A stretch of 64,000 nt of DNA, from assembly GCA_020637795.1 (NCBI GenBank), contig JACKJT010000002.1, forward strand, positions 868,001-932,000. Reading direction: 5' to 3'. The notes below the pieces were generated by a model. The model searched no databases. It saw nothing but the letters and a program-made list of their open reading frames with translations, and had not been told where the DNA came from. Source of the stretch: Hoeflea sp. (GTDB lineage: Bacteria > Pseudomonadota > Alphaproteobacteria > Rhizobiales > Rhizobiaceae). Positions within the stretch are counted from its first letter, which is position 1; the number at the start of each line of letters is the position of its first letter. Position numbers and translations under genes: made by a program. Positions 17,757 through 26,340 of this stretch are shown piece by piece.

Positions 17757-18058
17757 GACGGCCTCCTTTGCGGCTCTGGAATGACTATCGGGGATATGTT
17801 GCCACTCCATGACGGTCACATCGACCACGCCGCATAACCGCGTGCAAGTCCTCTCGGCATCAAACCCCCATTTGTCGTTCAAATACCGCGGCGGCGCCGG
17901 GGTTGGCACGTCCGCAGCGCCCCGCCCCTTCAAATGCACAACGCCGCGCTTCACCCCTGCAACAGGAAGGAGAAGCGCGGCGTCGGACTTTTTAGTCACG
18001 CCCGACCGTCATGCCGGTCCCGGACCTGCCGGGGCGGCAAAACGGACTGTCGGGGTTC
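17757..18058. other. Intergenic stretch with a GC-rich hairpin
   Basis: A 302-nt gap between two minus-strand genes. It holds a 12-bp perfect inverted repeat, ACGCCGCGCTTC at 17941-17952 and its complement at 17982-17993, with TTTTT at 17999-18003 on the plus side. It could terminate the minus-strand transcript of the periplasmic protein gene, although the T run is on the other side; it may be bidirectional. No further gene is seen. Confidence 0.5.
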
Positions 18059-18646
18059 TTACAGCATGTCGAGGTTGATCCCGACGGTGATCGCACCGAT
18101 CGGCTCGCCGGTTTCCGGGTCGGAAATGGTCACGCTGGCCTGCGACTGCAGGGCCTGGGTGGATTCGTCTTCCTCGACACCGTCGATGAACATCGCACCG
18201 GCGCCGGCGGCGTAGCTCTTCTGCCACTTGGCTTCGTCACCCTGCCAGTAGTCGGAGGTGACATCGCTCTGGCCGACATTCAGGCCCTTGGCGTCCATCA
18301 CGAACATTTCCGTGATCATGCCCTGGCTGCCTTCCTTCTTTTCCATCAGGAACTTGGACAGCTCACGCGCCAGCACTTCGTTGACGAAGGGCTTGTCCGC
18401 AGCCGTTGCCTGGGCGCGCCACTCCTTGTCGAGCTTGTCGATTGCCGCATCGTCGAGTCCGGCGGTCTTTGCGTTCTGCTCCTTGATCGCGCCGACCACG
18501 ACCGGATCGGTCAGCCAGGCTTCGACGTTCTGGGTGATGAATTCCTTTACCGGGGCAACGTGAGCTTCCTCGGCCTGTACCGTCGCCGGTGCAAAGGCGA
18601 TGGTGGCGGCAGCAAGCATGGCTGATGCAAAAAGCTTGGTCTTCAT
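18059..18646 (-). CDS. Secreted periplasmic sensor-like protein (single-Cache-like) next to a chemoreceptor
   Basis: A 195-residue protein with a clear Sec signal peptide (MKTKLFASAMLAAATIAFAP, cleaved after VQA near residue 25). The mature part has the pattern of a PDC/Cache sensor: a long N-terminal helix region, then MFVMDAKGLNVGQSDVTSDY, YWQGDEAKWQKSY, and ASVTISDPETGEPIGAITVG, which reads like the ligand-binding module of many chemoreceptors but without membrane anchor or signalling domain. It lies 69 nt downstream of the chemoreceptor gene on the same strand. Inference: a soluble periplasmic partner that binds a ligand and docks to the receptor. Confidence 0.7.
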   Translation of the reverse strand: MKTKLFASAMLAAATIAFAPATVQAEEAHVAPVKEFITQNVEAWLTDPVVVGAIKEQNAKTAGLDDAAIDKLDKEWRAQATAADKPFVNEVLARELSKFLMEKKEGSQGMITEMFVMDAKGLNVGQSDVTSDYWQGDEAKWQKSYAAGAGAMFIDGVEEDESTQALQSQASVTISDPETGEPIGAITVGINLDML

Positions 18647-18715
18647 TGGGTACTTCTCCTCGTTTTGAAGTGGATTGTGATCGTGAATGATCGTTGTTGG
18701 CTTTGGTACGCGGGC

Positions 18716-20632
18716 TTAAAACTCTTCCCAGCTGTCCGTGCTCGGGGCGAGCGCGGCATTGCCCTGGGTCTTGTACTGGGGTTGGGCGGCCGGCTTGGGC
18801 GCAGCCGCTGTCCGGGCGGGCGCCGGCGCGGGCTTCGGAGTGAAGGCCGTTCGCGAGTGACCGGACGCTCCGGTCAGCTTGAAGGATCGGACGACGTCAG
18901 CGAGGCGTTCGCATTCACCGGCCAGCTTCTGGGACGACGTGTTGCTGTCCTGAACCATGGCCGCGTTCTTCTGGGTCATGGTATCCATCTCGTTGATGGC
19001 CATGTTGACCTGCGACAACCCCGTCGCCTGCTCCCGGGAAGCCCGCGAGATCGCATCGATCTTCTCGGCGACGGCAGTGATCTGCTGTTCGATCTGCTCC
19101 ATGGAGCGTCCGGTCCTGTTGACGAGATCGACACCATTGCTCACCTGGGCGCCGCTCTCTTCGATCAGGTCCTTGATTTCCTTGGCGGCGTTGGCCGAGC
19201 GCCCGGCGAGATCCCGGACTTCCTGCGCGACCACGGCGAACCCCTTGCCGGCTTCACCGGCGCGGGCAGCTTCAACCCCGGCATTCAGCGCCAGCAGGTT
19301 GGTCTGGAAGGCGATGTCGTCGATCACCTTGAGGATTTGCGCGATGCGGGACGAGGATTCCTCGATGCCGCCCATCGCCGTGATTGCCGAACGGACGATC
19401 TCCGACGATGACGTCGCCGCTTCACGGGTGGATCCGACGAGATCGCCCGCTTCGGTCGCCTGCTCGGACGAAGCCTTGACGGTGGTGGTGATTTCATCCA
19501 GCGCCGCAGCCGTCTGCTCCAGCGCAGCAGCCTGCTGTTCCGTCCGGCGGGCCAGTTCATCGGTGGAACCGCCCAGGCTGTCGGAAGCCTGCTTGACCGC
19601 ATGCTGCGCGCTGTCGATGGTGCCGACCGTCGCCTCGAGCGCCGACAGCGCCCTGTTGAAATTGTCCTGCAACGCGGCGAATTCGCCACCCAGATCGGGA
19701 ACTCGCGCGGTCAGATCGCCGGCGGCGAGCTTTTCGAGCGCGGTACCGAGTTCCTCGACCACCCTGCGCTGGGCCTGGGAGGAGCGCTCGGTCTCGCTCA
19801 TGTTGGCCTGGCGCTCCGCATCCAGCTGCTCGCGCTGACGCACCATCTCGGCATCCGCGTCGAGCTTCTGGCGCGCGGCATCACAGAATTCGGTCAGGGC
19901 CCGCGCCACAACCCCGATCTCGTCGCCTTTCTCGGCATGCGGAACCGGGGCAGTGATATCCCCTGCCTGCAACTCGCCGATACGCCGGTTGACATCGGCC
20001 AGAGGCCGTCCAACGAACTTGCGCATGGCAAACAGCAGGATGGCGACCGCGATGACCAGCACCGCAATCTGGGATGCCATTGCCTTGAAGGCAAAATCCC
20101 GTGCTGACATGGTGATATCGTCTGTCGACCAGACGGTCTTGATCTGCCCCAGTGACACGCCATCCTTGCCGGCGGGCAACGGCGCCGAAACGATAACCGA
20201 AGCATCGCCTTCCTCGACAATGGATTGCTTCATTTCACCGGGATTGGAGTTCAGCACCTGCGTTAGGGATGCGTCGGGCGTTTCCGAGCGCGTCCAGACA
20301 TCAACCTGGTCGCCAGCCTGGTTGAAGGCCGTGAAACCGACAAGAGCGAGCTTCGGATCATTCTGGAAGATCTCGTAGGCCGAGCGGATCGCCTCGGTCT
20401 TGCCCCACTTCACGCCGCCTGCTGCCTGGGCGCCGATCTGGGTCGTATCCTTGATCCAGTTGCGCTCGGCCATTGTCATCTGGCTTGCGCCGGACATCTG
20501 CGAGATCGCGAAACTGGTGACGACAAGTCCAAGCAGATTGACCAGAATGACGGTAATCGCGATTTTCTGCGTGATGCTTCGCGCTGACCCCTTGGCCTTG
20601 CCAGCCAGGCCCTTCGTCGCATTGAACCCCAT
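18716..20632 (-). CDS. Methyl-accepting chemotaxis protein
   Basis: A 638-residue transmembrane chemoreceptor. TM1 is at about residues 24-46, a periplasmic sensor at about 47-185 (with VGFTAFNQAGDQVDVW, Cache-like), TM2 at about 187-205, HAMP after it, a second HAMP-like segment near 300-340 (ALEKLAAGDLTARVPDLGGE), then the signalling coiled coil with the conserved hairpin tip IAFQTNLLALNAGVEAARAG and VVAQEVRDLAGRSANAAKEI. The tail is Pro/Ala rich and ends in WEEF, like the NWETF-type pentapeptide that tethers CheR/CheB. Its own control region upstream holds the AT-rich sequence noted separately. Confidence 0.93.
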   Translation of the reverse strand: MGFNATKGLAGKAKGSARSITQKIAITVILVNLLGLVVTSFAISQMSGASQMTMAERNWIKDTTQIGAQAAGGVKWGKTEAIRSAYEIFQNDPKLALVGFTAFNQAGDQVDVWTRSETPDASLTQVLNSNPGEMKQSIVEEGDASVIVSAPLPAGKDGVSLGQIKTVWSTDDITMSARDFAFKAMASQIAVLVIAVAILLFAMRKFVGRPLADVNRRIGELQAGDITAPVPHAEKGDEIGVVARALTEFCDAARQKLDADAEMVRQREQLDAERQANMSETERSSQAQRRVVEELGTALEKLAAGDLTARVPDLGGEFAALQDNFNRALSALEATVGTIDSAQHAVKQASDSLGGSTDELARRTEQQAAALEQTAAALDEITTTVKASSEQATEAGDLVGSTREAATSSSEIVRSAITAMGGIEESSSRIAQILKVIDDIAFQTNLLALNAGVEAARAGEAGKGFAVVAQEVRDLAGRSANAAKEIKDLIEESGAQVSNGVDLVNRTGRSMEQIEQQITAVAEKIDAISRASREQATGLSQVNMAINEMDTMTQKNAAMVQDSNTSSQKLAGECERLADVVRSFKLTGASGHSRTAFTPKPAPAPARTAAAPKPAAQPQYKTQGNAALAPSTDSWEEF

Positions 20633-20982
20633 GTAACCCCCTCAACAATTACAGTCGCCTTCTCCCGGAGATGCAATCATTGCGGGCCGACGGGCTTCAT
20701 GTCCGACGTTTGGCCTTAGTGCTTAAGTATCATACTGTCGGCTGAACTGGTTTAATTACCCTTAATTATTAGGGGGCCAGTATTTGCCAAATTGGCTCAT
20801 ATTGGATCGGATTATCGCTTTTTCTCCTGCATCAGCCGCTCTCCCCCGCGCACCCCGAGACCCGCGGTGCAGCGTTTCACCCGACAATGCCTGCCGGACA
20901 GACGCAGCGGTTGTTTGTGACAATGGCAATCTTTACTGATCGATGGAGAACGCTGAACTGGCTAAAACCGCAGGAGGCGCAA
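20633..20982. other. Divergent intergenic region
   Basis: About 350 nt between the chemoreceptor start and a small plus-strand gene. Around 20751-20768 lie two TAATTA hexamers separated by CCCT, an A/T-rich dyad upstream of the receptor gene that could be part of a promoter or operator. No further coding sequence with a convincing ribosome site is seen. Confidence 0.4.
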
Positions 20983-21237
20983 ATGCCGAAGAAGAAGATC
21001 CGGAAGATATACGACGCCCTTGTCGAGGGGGCCTATCAAGGCCTCTCGGATGTCGAGTTGCATGACTATGTCTTCGAGCATTGCCCCAAGGCCTCCAGCA
21101 AGCGGCTGGTCCGCGCCGCCCTGCTGGCGCTCAGCGATCCCGAAATCCAGGACCGCAATGTTCTCAACGTGATCTACGCGCTCGCCATCAAGCACCGGCT
21201 GGACGGCGGCCCGGACAGCGACGAGGACGATGACTGA
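20983..21237 (+). CDS. Small conserved-looking protein of unknown function
   Basis: An 84-residue soluble protein, not assigned to a named family here. It starts at ATG 20983 with AGGAGG five bases upstream, which favours this over a longer in-frame start. The N-terminus is basic (MPKKKIRKIYDAL), the middle helical (SDVELHDYVFEHCPKASSKRL), and the tail strongly acidic (DSDEDDD). The helical, charged pattern would fit a small regulatory or adaptor protein, but there is no motif to name it. It is convergent with phnN. Confidence 0.7.
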   Translation: MPKKKIRKIYDALVEGAYQGLSDVELHDYVFEHCPKASSKRLVRAALLALSDPEIQDRNVLNVIYALAIKHRLDGGPDSDEDDD

Positions 21238-21318
21238 ACGGACCCGGCCATCGCGTCGCCCCGGACAAGCGGCAAGCCCAGCGGCAGGACCGGCTTGAGG
21301 ATTTGATCCCTCCGCCCC

Positions 21319-21918
21319 TCAGCCAGGCGCGCCCACGGCAGCCATCGCTTGCGCCATGTAGGCAACCAGTGAGGATCCGGCTTTCTCCGGCGGGCCTGAA
21401 TTGTCGATGACGACATCCGCCTCGAATCCGGCATCCAGCGCTGCGGCACGGGCCAGGCGCGCCTCGATTTCAGACGCGCTCTCCCGGCCTCTTGATTGAA
21501 GCCGTTGCGCCAGTATGCCCGGATCCACTCTTATCTCCACGGCCACAGCGCTCGGGAACACCTGCTGAATCACCCTCCAGGCGCCCCTCGAGCCGTTGAC
21601 CACGGCGAGCCGCCCCTCAGCCAGATGCGTTTCGATGGCGCGCGGCAGGCCGTACCGCAGCCCGTTGGCTGTCCAGGTCAGGGAAAACCGTCCCTCGTCG
21701 ATTGCCGCATCGAATTCGGCTTCGGTCATGGCGATGTGGTCTTCGCTTCCCGCATCCGCGGGCCGGGTGATCGCGCGTCGGACAAACAGCACGTCGGTCC
21801 GGTCGGCAAGCTTGTTCCGGGCATAGGACATCAGCGTATCCTTGCCCGAACCGCTCGGCCCGAGAACCACGATCAATGGCCCCTGAGAGGCGCCTGTGAG
21901 GGTCGGGGAACCCTGCAT
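21319..21918 (-). CDS. phnN: Ribose 1,5-bisphosphate phosphokinase
   Basis: Converts ribose 1,5-bisphosphate to PRPP, the last step by which the C-P lyase path returns its ribose carrier to metabolism. The 199 residues show a guanylate-kinase-like fold: Walker A GPSGSGKDT at 20-28, FVRRAITRPADAGSEDH (the substrate-binding segment) and LAEGRLAVVNGSRGAW. It overlaps phnM by one base (stop of phnM and start at 21918), so it is co-translated as the last gene of the minus-strand phn operon. Confidence 0.9.
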   Translation of the reverse strand: MQGSPTLTGASQGPLIVVLGPSGSGKDTLMSYARNKLADRTDVLFVRRAITRPADAGSEDHIAMTEAEFDAAIDEGRFSLTWTANGLRYGLPRAIETHLAEGRLAVVNGSRGAWRVIQQVFPSAVAVEIRVDPGILAQRLQSRGRESASEIEARLARAAALDAGFEADVVIDNSGPPEKAGSSLVAYMAQAMAAVGAPG

Positions 21919-23057
21919 CAGGCCACCCGGTCGCCCTGCCGCCAGACCGAGCGCACCACCGGAACGCCGCTCTCCCGGCGAACCCGGACCATGTCCGCCC
22001 GTTTCCCGGTCGCAAGGCTGCCACGGTCATCGAGCCCGACCGTCTTGGCAGGCGTTGCCGTCACCAGCCGGATCGCGGCCGGAAGGTCGAGATCATCGAT
22101 CTCGTCGGCCAGCACGAACGGTGCGTGGATCAGGCTGAAGGGAACGTAATCCGAGGACAGCACATCGAGAACGCCCGCGCGGGCAAGATCCGTGGCGGCG
22201 ATGTTGCCCGAGTGGGATCCGCCGCGCACCACGTTCGGCGCGCCCATCAGAACGCTCATGCCGGCCTTGTGGGATGCCTTTGCCGCTTCGATGCTGGTCG
22301 GGAACTCGGCCAGCCGGACACCGAAGCCGACCGCTTCGTCGACATGTTCGAGCGTCGCATCGTCATGGCTGGCAATGGTGATGCCGCGTTCCGTGCAAGC
22401 GCTCGCGATCGCCTTTCGATGCGCGTCGGAATATTTGGCCGAACATTCCTGCCGCCGGGTGACGAAATGGGCAAACGCCTCGTCGGACAGACCGCGCTTG
22501 GTCTTGTAGTAGAGCGTATACTGCTCCATCGTCTGGAACTGCCGCTGGCCCGGCGCATGGTCCATCAGCGAGGCCAGTCGCACCTGGGTATCGGTCGCAA
22601 AATCGGCGAAATGGTCGAGCACGTCCGAGGCCGACACCTCGCAACGCAGATGGATCAGGTGGTCCGCCCGCAACCGGTTCTCCGCCCGCGCCGAGGCGAT
22701 GGCATCGGCAATCGCCCGCATCTCGCCCACCCGGAAACCGTCATCCTCGTCGGAGCCGAGCCGCAGGCAATCGAACACCGTGGTGATGCCCGAGGAGGCA
22801 ATCTGCGCGTCATGCGACTGGATCGCCGAAATCGCGTTCCAGCGCACACCGGGACGCGGCGAGTAATGCGCCTCGAGGTGATCGGTGTGCAGTTCCACCA
22901 GCCCGGGGAGAATGTAGTCCCCTTCCATGTCCAGGCCGCTCGCCGAATTGCCTTCGGAAATCTCGGCAATGACGCCATCGCGGAAAACCAGGCTACCGGG
23001 AACGATCCGGTCCTCGAGAACGAGCCGGGCATTGGTCAAGACAGTTTCGGTGGTCAT
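21918..23057 (-). CDS. phnM: Alpha-D-ribose 1-methylphosphonate 5-triphosphate diphosphatase
   Basis: Amidohydrolase-family enzyme that removes pyrophosphate from the triphosphate formed by PhnGHI(L). The 379 residues contain YILPGLVELHTDHLEAHYSP with the metal-binding His pair (HTDH), TTVFDCLRLG, HLRCEVS, IASHDDATLEH and the C-terminal SLATGKRADMVRVR, typical of PhnM. The gene follows the DUF1045 gene directly and runs into phnN. No defects are seen. Confidence 0.95.
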   Translation of the reverse strand: MTTETVLTNARLVLEDRIVPGSLVFRDGVIAEISEGNSASGLDMEGDYILPGLVELHTDHLEAHYSPRPGVRWNAISAIQSHDAQIASSGITTVFDCLRLGSDEDDGFRVGEMRAIADAIASARAENRLRADHLIHLRCEVSASDVLDHFADFATDTQVRLASLMDHAPGQRQFQTMEQYTLYYKTKRGLSDEAFAHFVTRRQECSAKYSDAHRKAIASACTERGITIASHDDATLEHVDEAVGFGVRLAEFPTSIEAAKASHKAGMSVLMGAPNVVRGGSHSGNIAATDLARAGVLDVLSSDYVPFSLIHAPFVLADEIDDLDLPAAIRLVTATPAKTVGLDDRGSLATGKRADMVRVRRESGVPVVRSVWRQGDRVA

Positions 23058-23765
23058 TCAGGCAGTCTTTCTGTGCTGGCCGAGCGCGAGCGGCGTCCGG
23101 CTGTGGATTTCAAATGGCGCGCCCGGTTCAGGCTCGACAAACAGGGTGAGTTCGCGCACCGCGACCGGCCCGGAAAGGACCGGGGCGAAATGGGCCTTGG
23201 CGGCGGCTTCGACGCGGCTGATCACGGGTTCCGAAAGGCGCGTGCTCAACGTCATGTGAAAGCGGAAATGGTCGAACACGTAAGGGTATCCCCACCGCAT
23301 CAGGTTTCTGAGCTCCCCCGAAGACAGCGATTCCGGATTGCGGCGTTCGATCTCCCGTTCGCTCAGCGTGGCGCGCAGCGGCTCGAAGGCCTCGACCACG
23401 GAATTGGCGAATGCGTTGAGCGAAGGCGCCGGACCGTCCGGCACCAGCGCCAGAAACCCCTCCAGCCGGCCGACCTTCAACGACGGTATCTCGAAAATGC
23501 CCGTCCGGGCAGCGAACCTCTCCATCGCCTCGATCAGCTCCGCTTCGCGCACGCCGTCGGCGAGACGGAACGGCGCCTTCAGCGTCGCATGAAAGCCGTA
23601 GCGGCGGGCGGGACCGGTAATCTCGGCAAGTTCGCTTGCGCCGAGTCCATCAAGATCGGGGTGCTCGACCGCATGGCCGCTGGCCGCATCCCGGCCCAGC
23701 CAGCTGGCCCCAAGCTCATGAAACGCCTCGTCAGCACATGGAGCGAAATAAAGCCCGTACCGCAT
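23058..23765 (-). CDS. DUF1045 2H-phosphoesterase-like protein, candidate PhnP replacement
   Basis: A 235-residue cytoplasmic protein of the phosphonate-linked DUF1045 family. It carries two HxT motifs, GFHATLK (His59) and FHMTLS (His170), the catalytic pair of 2H phosphoesterases, which open cyclic phosphates. No phnP gene is present in the visible cluster, although the C-P lyase reaction yields a ribosyl 1,2-cyclic phosphate and the next enzyme, PhnN, needs ribose 1,5-bisphosphate. Inference: this protein opens the cyclic phosphate. It starts at ATG 23765, sharing one base with the phnE2 stop, and ends right before phnM. Confidence 0.85.
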   Translation of the reverse strand: MRYGLYFAPCADEAFHELGASWLGRDAASGHAVEHPDLDGLGASELAEITGPARRYGFHATLKAPFRLADGVREAELIEAMERFAARTGIFEIPSLKVGRLEGFLALVPDGPAPSLNAFANSVVEAFEPLRATLSEREIERRNPESLSSGELRNLMRWGYPYVFDHFRFHMTLSTRLSEPVISRVEAAAKAHFAPVLSGPVAVRELTLFVEPEPGAPFEIHSRTPLALGQHRKTA

Positions 23766-25306
23766 CACATCTGTCCCTTGCCAATCAGCAGCCCGCGCAG
23801 GCGCGAGGAAATCGTGTCGAAAACGTAGACCACGAGAAGAATGAGCAACACCATATAAGCCACATTTTCCCAGTCTGCATTGGTCCGCATCGCCTCCCAC
23901 AGTTTGAGACCGATGCCGCCGGCGCCAACAGCACCGATGATCGTCGCAGAACGGGTGTTGGATTCCCAGAAATACAGCGACTGGCTGACAAACACCGGCA
24001 AGACCTGCGGCACCACGCCGAAGCGTTGCACAAGCACCGGATTCGCGCCAAGCGAGCGTACACCCTCGCGCTGTTTCTCGTCGATGTTTTCGAGCGCCTC
24101 GGAATAGAGTTTTCCGAGCGTCCCGGTATCGGTGAAGAAGATGGCGGAAATACCGGCCAGCGGCCCGGGGCCGAAAGCGCGGGTGAAAAACAGCGCCCAG
24201 ATCAGCATGTCGACCGACCGGAGGAAATCGAACAGCCGCTTGGTCACCTGGTTGGTGAGGAAACTCGGCGTGATGTTGCGCGCCGCCATGAAGGACAGCG
24301 GAAAGGCGATGGCGGTGGCAAACAGCGTGCCGACGAAAGCCATGACGATGGTCTGGCCGAGCTTGACGTAGACATCGCCGTGCTGCCACTCGGCATTGTT
24401 GAGGAAGTTGTCGATCGCCAGCGACAGGTTCGACTGCTCCGGCTTGATCCGCTCGCCCCAGAGGATCGTTTCGGCGACATCGCCGAAGCTCCGGTTCCAG
24501 AACGCCGAGGACGGATCGAAGACGAAGTTCTCCCAGCCAAGGAAGCGCTGGCGGATCTTGACCTCGTCCTCTTCCACCTCGACCCGGCCGTCAAACCCGA
24601 AAAAGGCGACAATTTTCTCGCCTTCGCGGCGCTGGATTGCCCATTCCGGAAGCTCGCGGTCTGCCCTTACGATGCCGTCCGAACCGGCAGTCACGACGAG
24701 GCTTTCCGCCCCGCGCGTGAGCGTCACCCGGTAGGGCTCGACCAGAACCGTGCCCGATCCCATATCGACATCGGCCCGGACCGGCAGCACCTTCCGCTCC
24801 GACGTCGTCACGGACTCGCCCGTAGCCTCACCTGTTTGTGGAGCAGCGCCGCCGGTCGCGGCCCCCGGCGCCATGAAGCCGGTCGAAGTGCCCTTTGCGC
24901 CGGGCACGAGAAAGCCGGTAGCCGCGGGCGCCTGCGCGGCAGGTGCTGCCGCTTCGGTCGTCGTCACCACCGTCACTTCGGCTTGCTCGGTCACCAGCCA
25001 GTCCGGCTTGGGATCGTTCCCCAGCGGCGAAAAGCGCGGGAATTCAACTTCCAGATAGCCATCCTGGTAGGCAATGTCAGGGCGCACCTCGTAGGAGATC
25101 CAGTCCGCGAGATAACTGCCGGCAATATCCCAATTGCCGCGCTGGAACACCTGGCCGATGGCAAACAGGTTCCAGGCAAACACCAGGTAGACCGCCACCG
25201 CGGCGACGGCGAGGCTCTTGCCATGGCGCACCAGGAACGGGCGGTTGAACACTTCGGGGTAGCGTCCGACGAGATCGTCGATCTGCTCGGCGGTCATTGC
25301 GCTCAT
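23765..25306 (-). CDS. phnE2: Phosphonate ABC transporter permease, second subunit, with large insertion
   Basis: Inner-membrane permease of the PhnCDE transporter, 513 residues, much longer than the usual 270-320 for PhnE. TM1 is near residues 31-49. It is followed by a large extra-membrane insertion (about 55-310) that includes an Ala/Pro/Gly-rich stretch at 111-165 with two similar units, TGFLVPGAKG and TGFMAPGAATG. The permease core begins near 320 and has the EAA-type loop REGVRSLGANPVLVQRFGVV and TRSATIIGAVGAGGIG. The start ATG 25306 overlaps the phnE1 stop (ATGA). Confidence 0.9.
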   Translation of the reverse strand: MSAMTAEQIDDLVGRYPEVFNRPFLVRHGKSLAVAAVAVYLVFAWNLFAIGQVFQRGNWDIAGSYLADWISYEVRPDIAYQDGYLEVEFPRFSPLGNDPKPDWLVTEQAEVTVVTTTEAAAPAAQAPAATGFLVPGAKGTSTGFMAPGAATGGAAPQTGEATGESVTTSERKVLPVRADVDMGSGTVLVEPYRVTLTRGAESLVVTAGSDGIVRADRELPEWAIQRREGEKIVAFFGFDGRVEVEEDEVKIRQRFLGWENFVFDPSSAFWNRSFGDVAETILWGERIKPEQSNLSLAIDNFLNNAEWQHGDVYVKLGQTIVMAFVGTLFATAIAFPLSFMAARNITPSFLTNQVTKRLFDFLRSVDMLIWALFFTRAFGPGPLAGISAIFFTDTGTLGKLYSEALENIDEKQREGVRSLGANPVLVQRFGVVPQVLPVFVSQSLYFWESNTRSATIIGAVGAGGIGLKLWEAMRTNADWENVAYMVLLILLVVYVFDTISSRLRGLLIGKGQM

Positions 25307-26265
25307 GACACGGCTCCCTGGACGCTGGTAAAGGCCTGCTCGCCAACCACGCGCTTGCGCAGCCACGCGGACAACTGGTCGACGGCGATCACGGTCGTCA
25401 GCAGCAGCAGGATGATGGCGATGGTCTTGGCCTCGTGGCCGCGGCTGATCGACAGCCGCAAGGCTTCGCCGATGCCGCCGCCGCCGACCGCGCCGATGAT
25501 GGTCGAGGCACGGACGTTGATTTCAAGCCTGAGCAGCGTGTAGCTGAGAAAATTCGGCAGCACCTGCGGAACCATGCCGAACCGCACCCTTTCGACCCAG
25601 TTGCCGCCCGACGCCCGCAAGCCCTCGTCGGGCTTCATGTCGGCGTTCTCGACCACTTCGAAAAACATCTTGCCCAGTGCGCCGATGGTGTGGATCGCAA
25701 CGGCGATGATTGCCGGCACAGGGCCCAGCGAGAGAATGGCGGCGAAGAAACCGGCGATCACGATCTCGGGGAACGCTCTCAGGATTTCCAGGAACCGCCG
25801 CACGAAACCGCGCAGCCAGCCGCGCGTGGTCAGGTTCGATGCGGCCAGGAAGCACAACAGGAAACCGAAGAAGAAACCGACCAGCGTCGAGACGATCGCG
25901 ATGTTGATGGTCTCGATCATCTTGAAGACGTACTCGGGCATGTAAATGTTCTCGGACAGGTAGACCCGGCCCACCGGATAGTCATATTTCAGCGACCCGT
26001 CTGCATAGGGGCTTTCCAGGTCGAACAACGCCCGCCAGATCTCCCAGCCGTCGCGCGGGATCATGTCCCCGAAGAAATCGAAGAAATGCGGCAACCGGTC
26101 CCAGAACTTGCCCGCATTGGTCTCGTTGGCGAACCAAAGCGAGCCGGCCAGCGCCATCAGCAGGAGCACGAGCCCCAGACCGGTATAGAGCCGCCGCTGG
26201 CGGGCGAGAGCCTGCCAGTGCCGTTCGGTCTCGGTCACCATCGGGGAATATCGGGGCGTTGTCAT
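25303..26265 (-). CDS. phnE1: Phosphonate ABC transporter permease, first subunit
   Basis: Inner-membrane subunit of the phosphonate importer, 320 residues. TM segments include residues 29-46 (TGLGLVLLLMALAGSLWF), a cluster around 120-142 (FFFGFLLCFLA), 165-190 and the C-terminal IAIILLLLTTVIAVD. The cytoplasmic coupling loop is DEGLRASGGNWVERVRFGMV, followed by VRASTIIGAVGGGGIGEAL. It probably forms a heterodimer with PhnE2. It lies downstream of phnD after 75 nt. Confidence 0.93.
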   Translation of the reverse strand: MTTPRYSPMVTETERHWQALARQRRLYTGLGLVLLLMALAGSLWFANETNAGKFWDRLPHFFDFFGDMIPRDGWEIWRALFDLESPYADGSLKYDYPVGRVYLSENIYMPEYVFKMIETINIAIVSTLVGFFFGFLLCFLAASNLTTRGWLRGFVRRFLEILRAFPEIVIAGFFAAILSLGPVPAIIAVAIHTIGALGKMFFEVVENADMKPDEGLRASGGNWVERVRFGMVPQVLPNFLSYTLLRLEINVRASTIIGAVGGGGIGEALRLSISRGHEAKTIAIILLLLTTVIAVDQLSAWLRKRVVGEQAFTSVQGAVS

Positions 26266-26340
26266 GGTAAGATCCTGTTGCGACAGGGAAAGCCGCGGCT
26301 CCTCCTCGGAAGAGCCGCGGCGTATTGGTATCGTTAAGGC

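Noticed and set aside
23766..24389. N-terminal extension of the DUF1045 gene
   Set aside because: It overlaps phnE2 entirely and its text is antisense-like; the family N-terminus begins at ATG 23765.
22125..25543. Two very long plus-strand frames opposite phnM, DUF1045 and phnE2
   Set aside because: Antisense frames kept open by GC codon bias; no motifs and no ribosome site.
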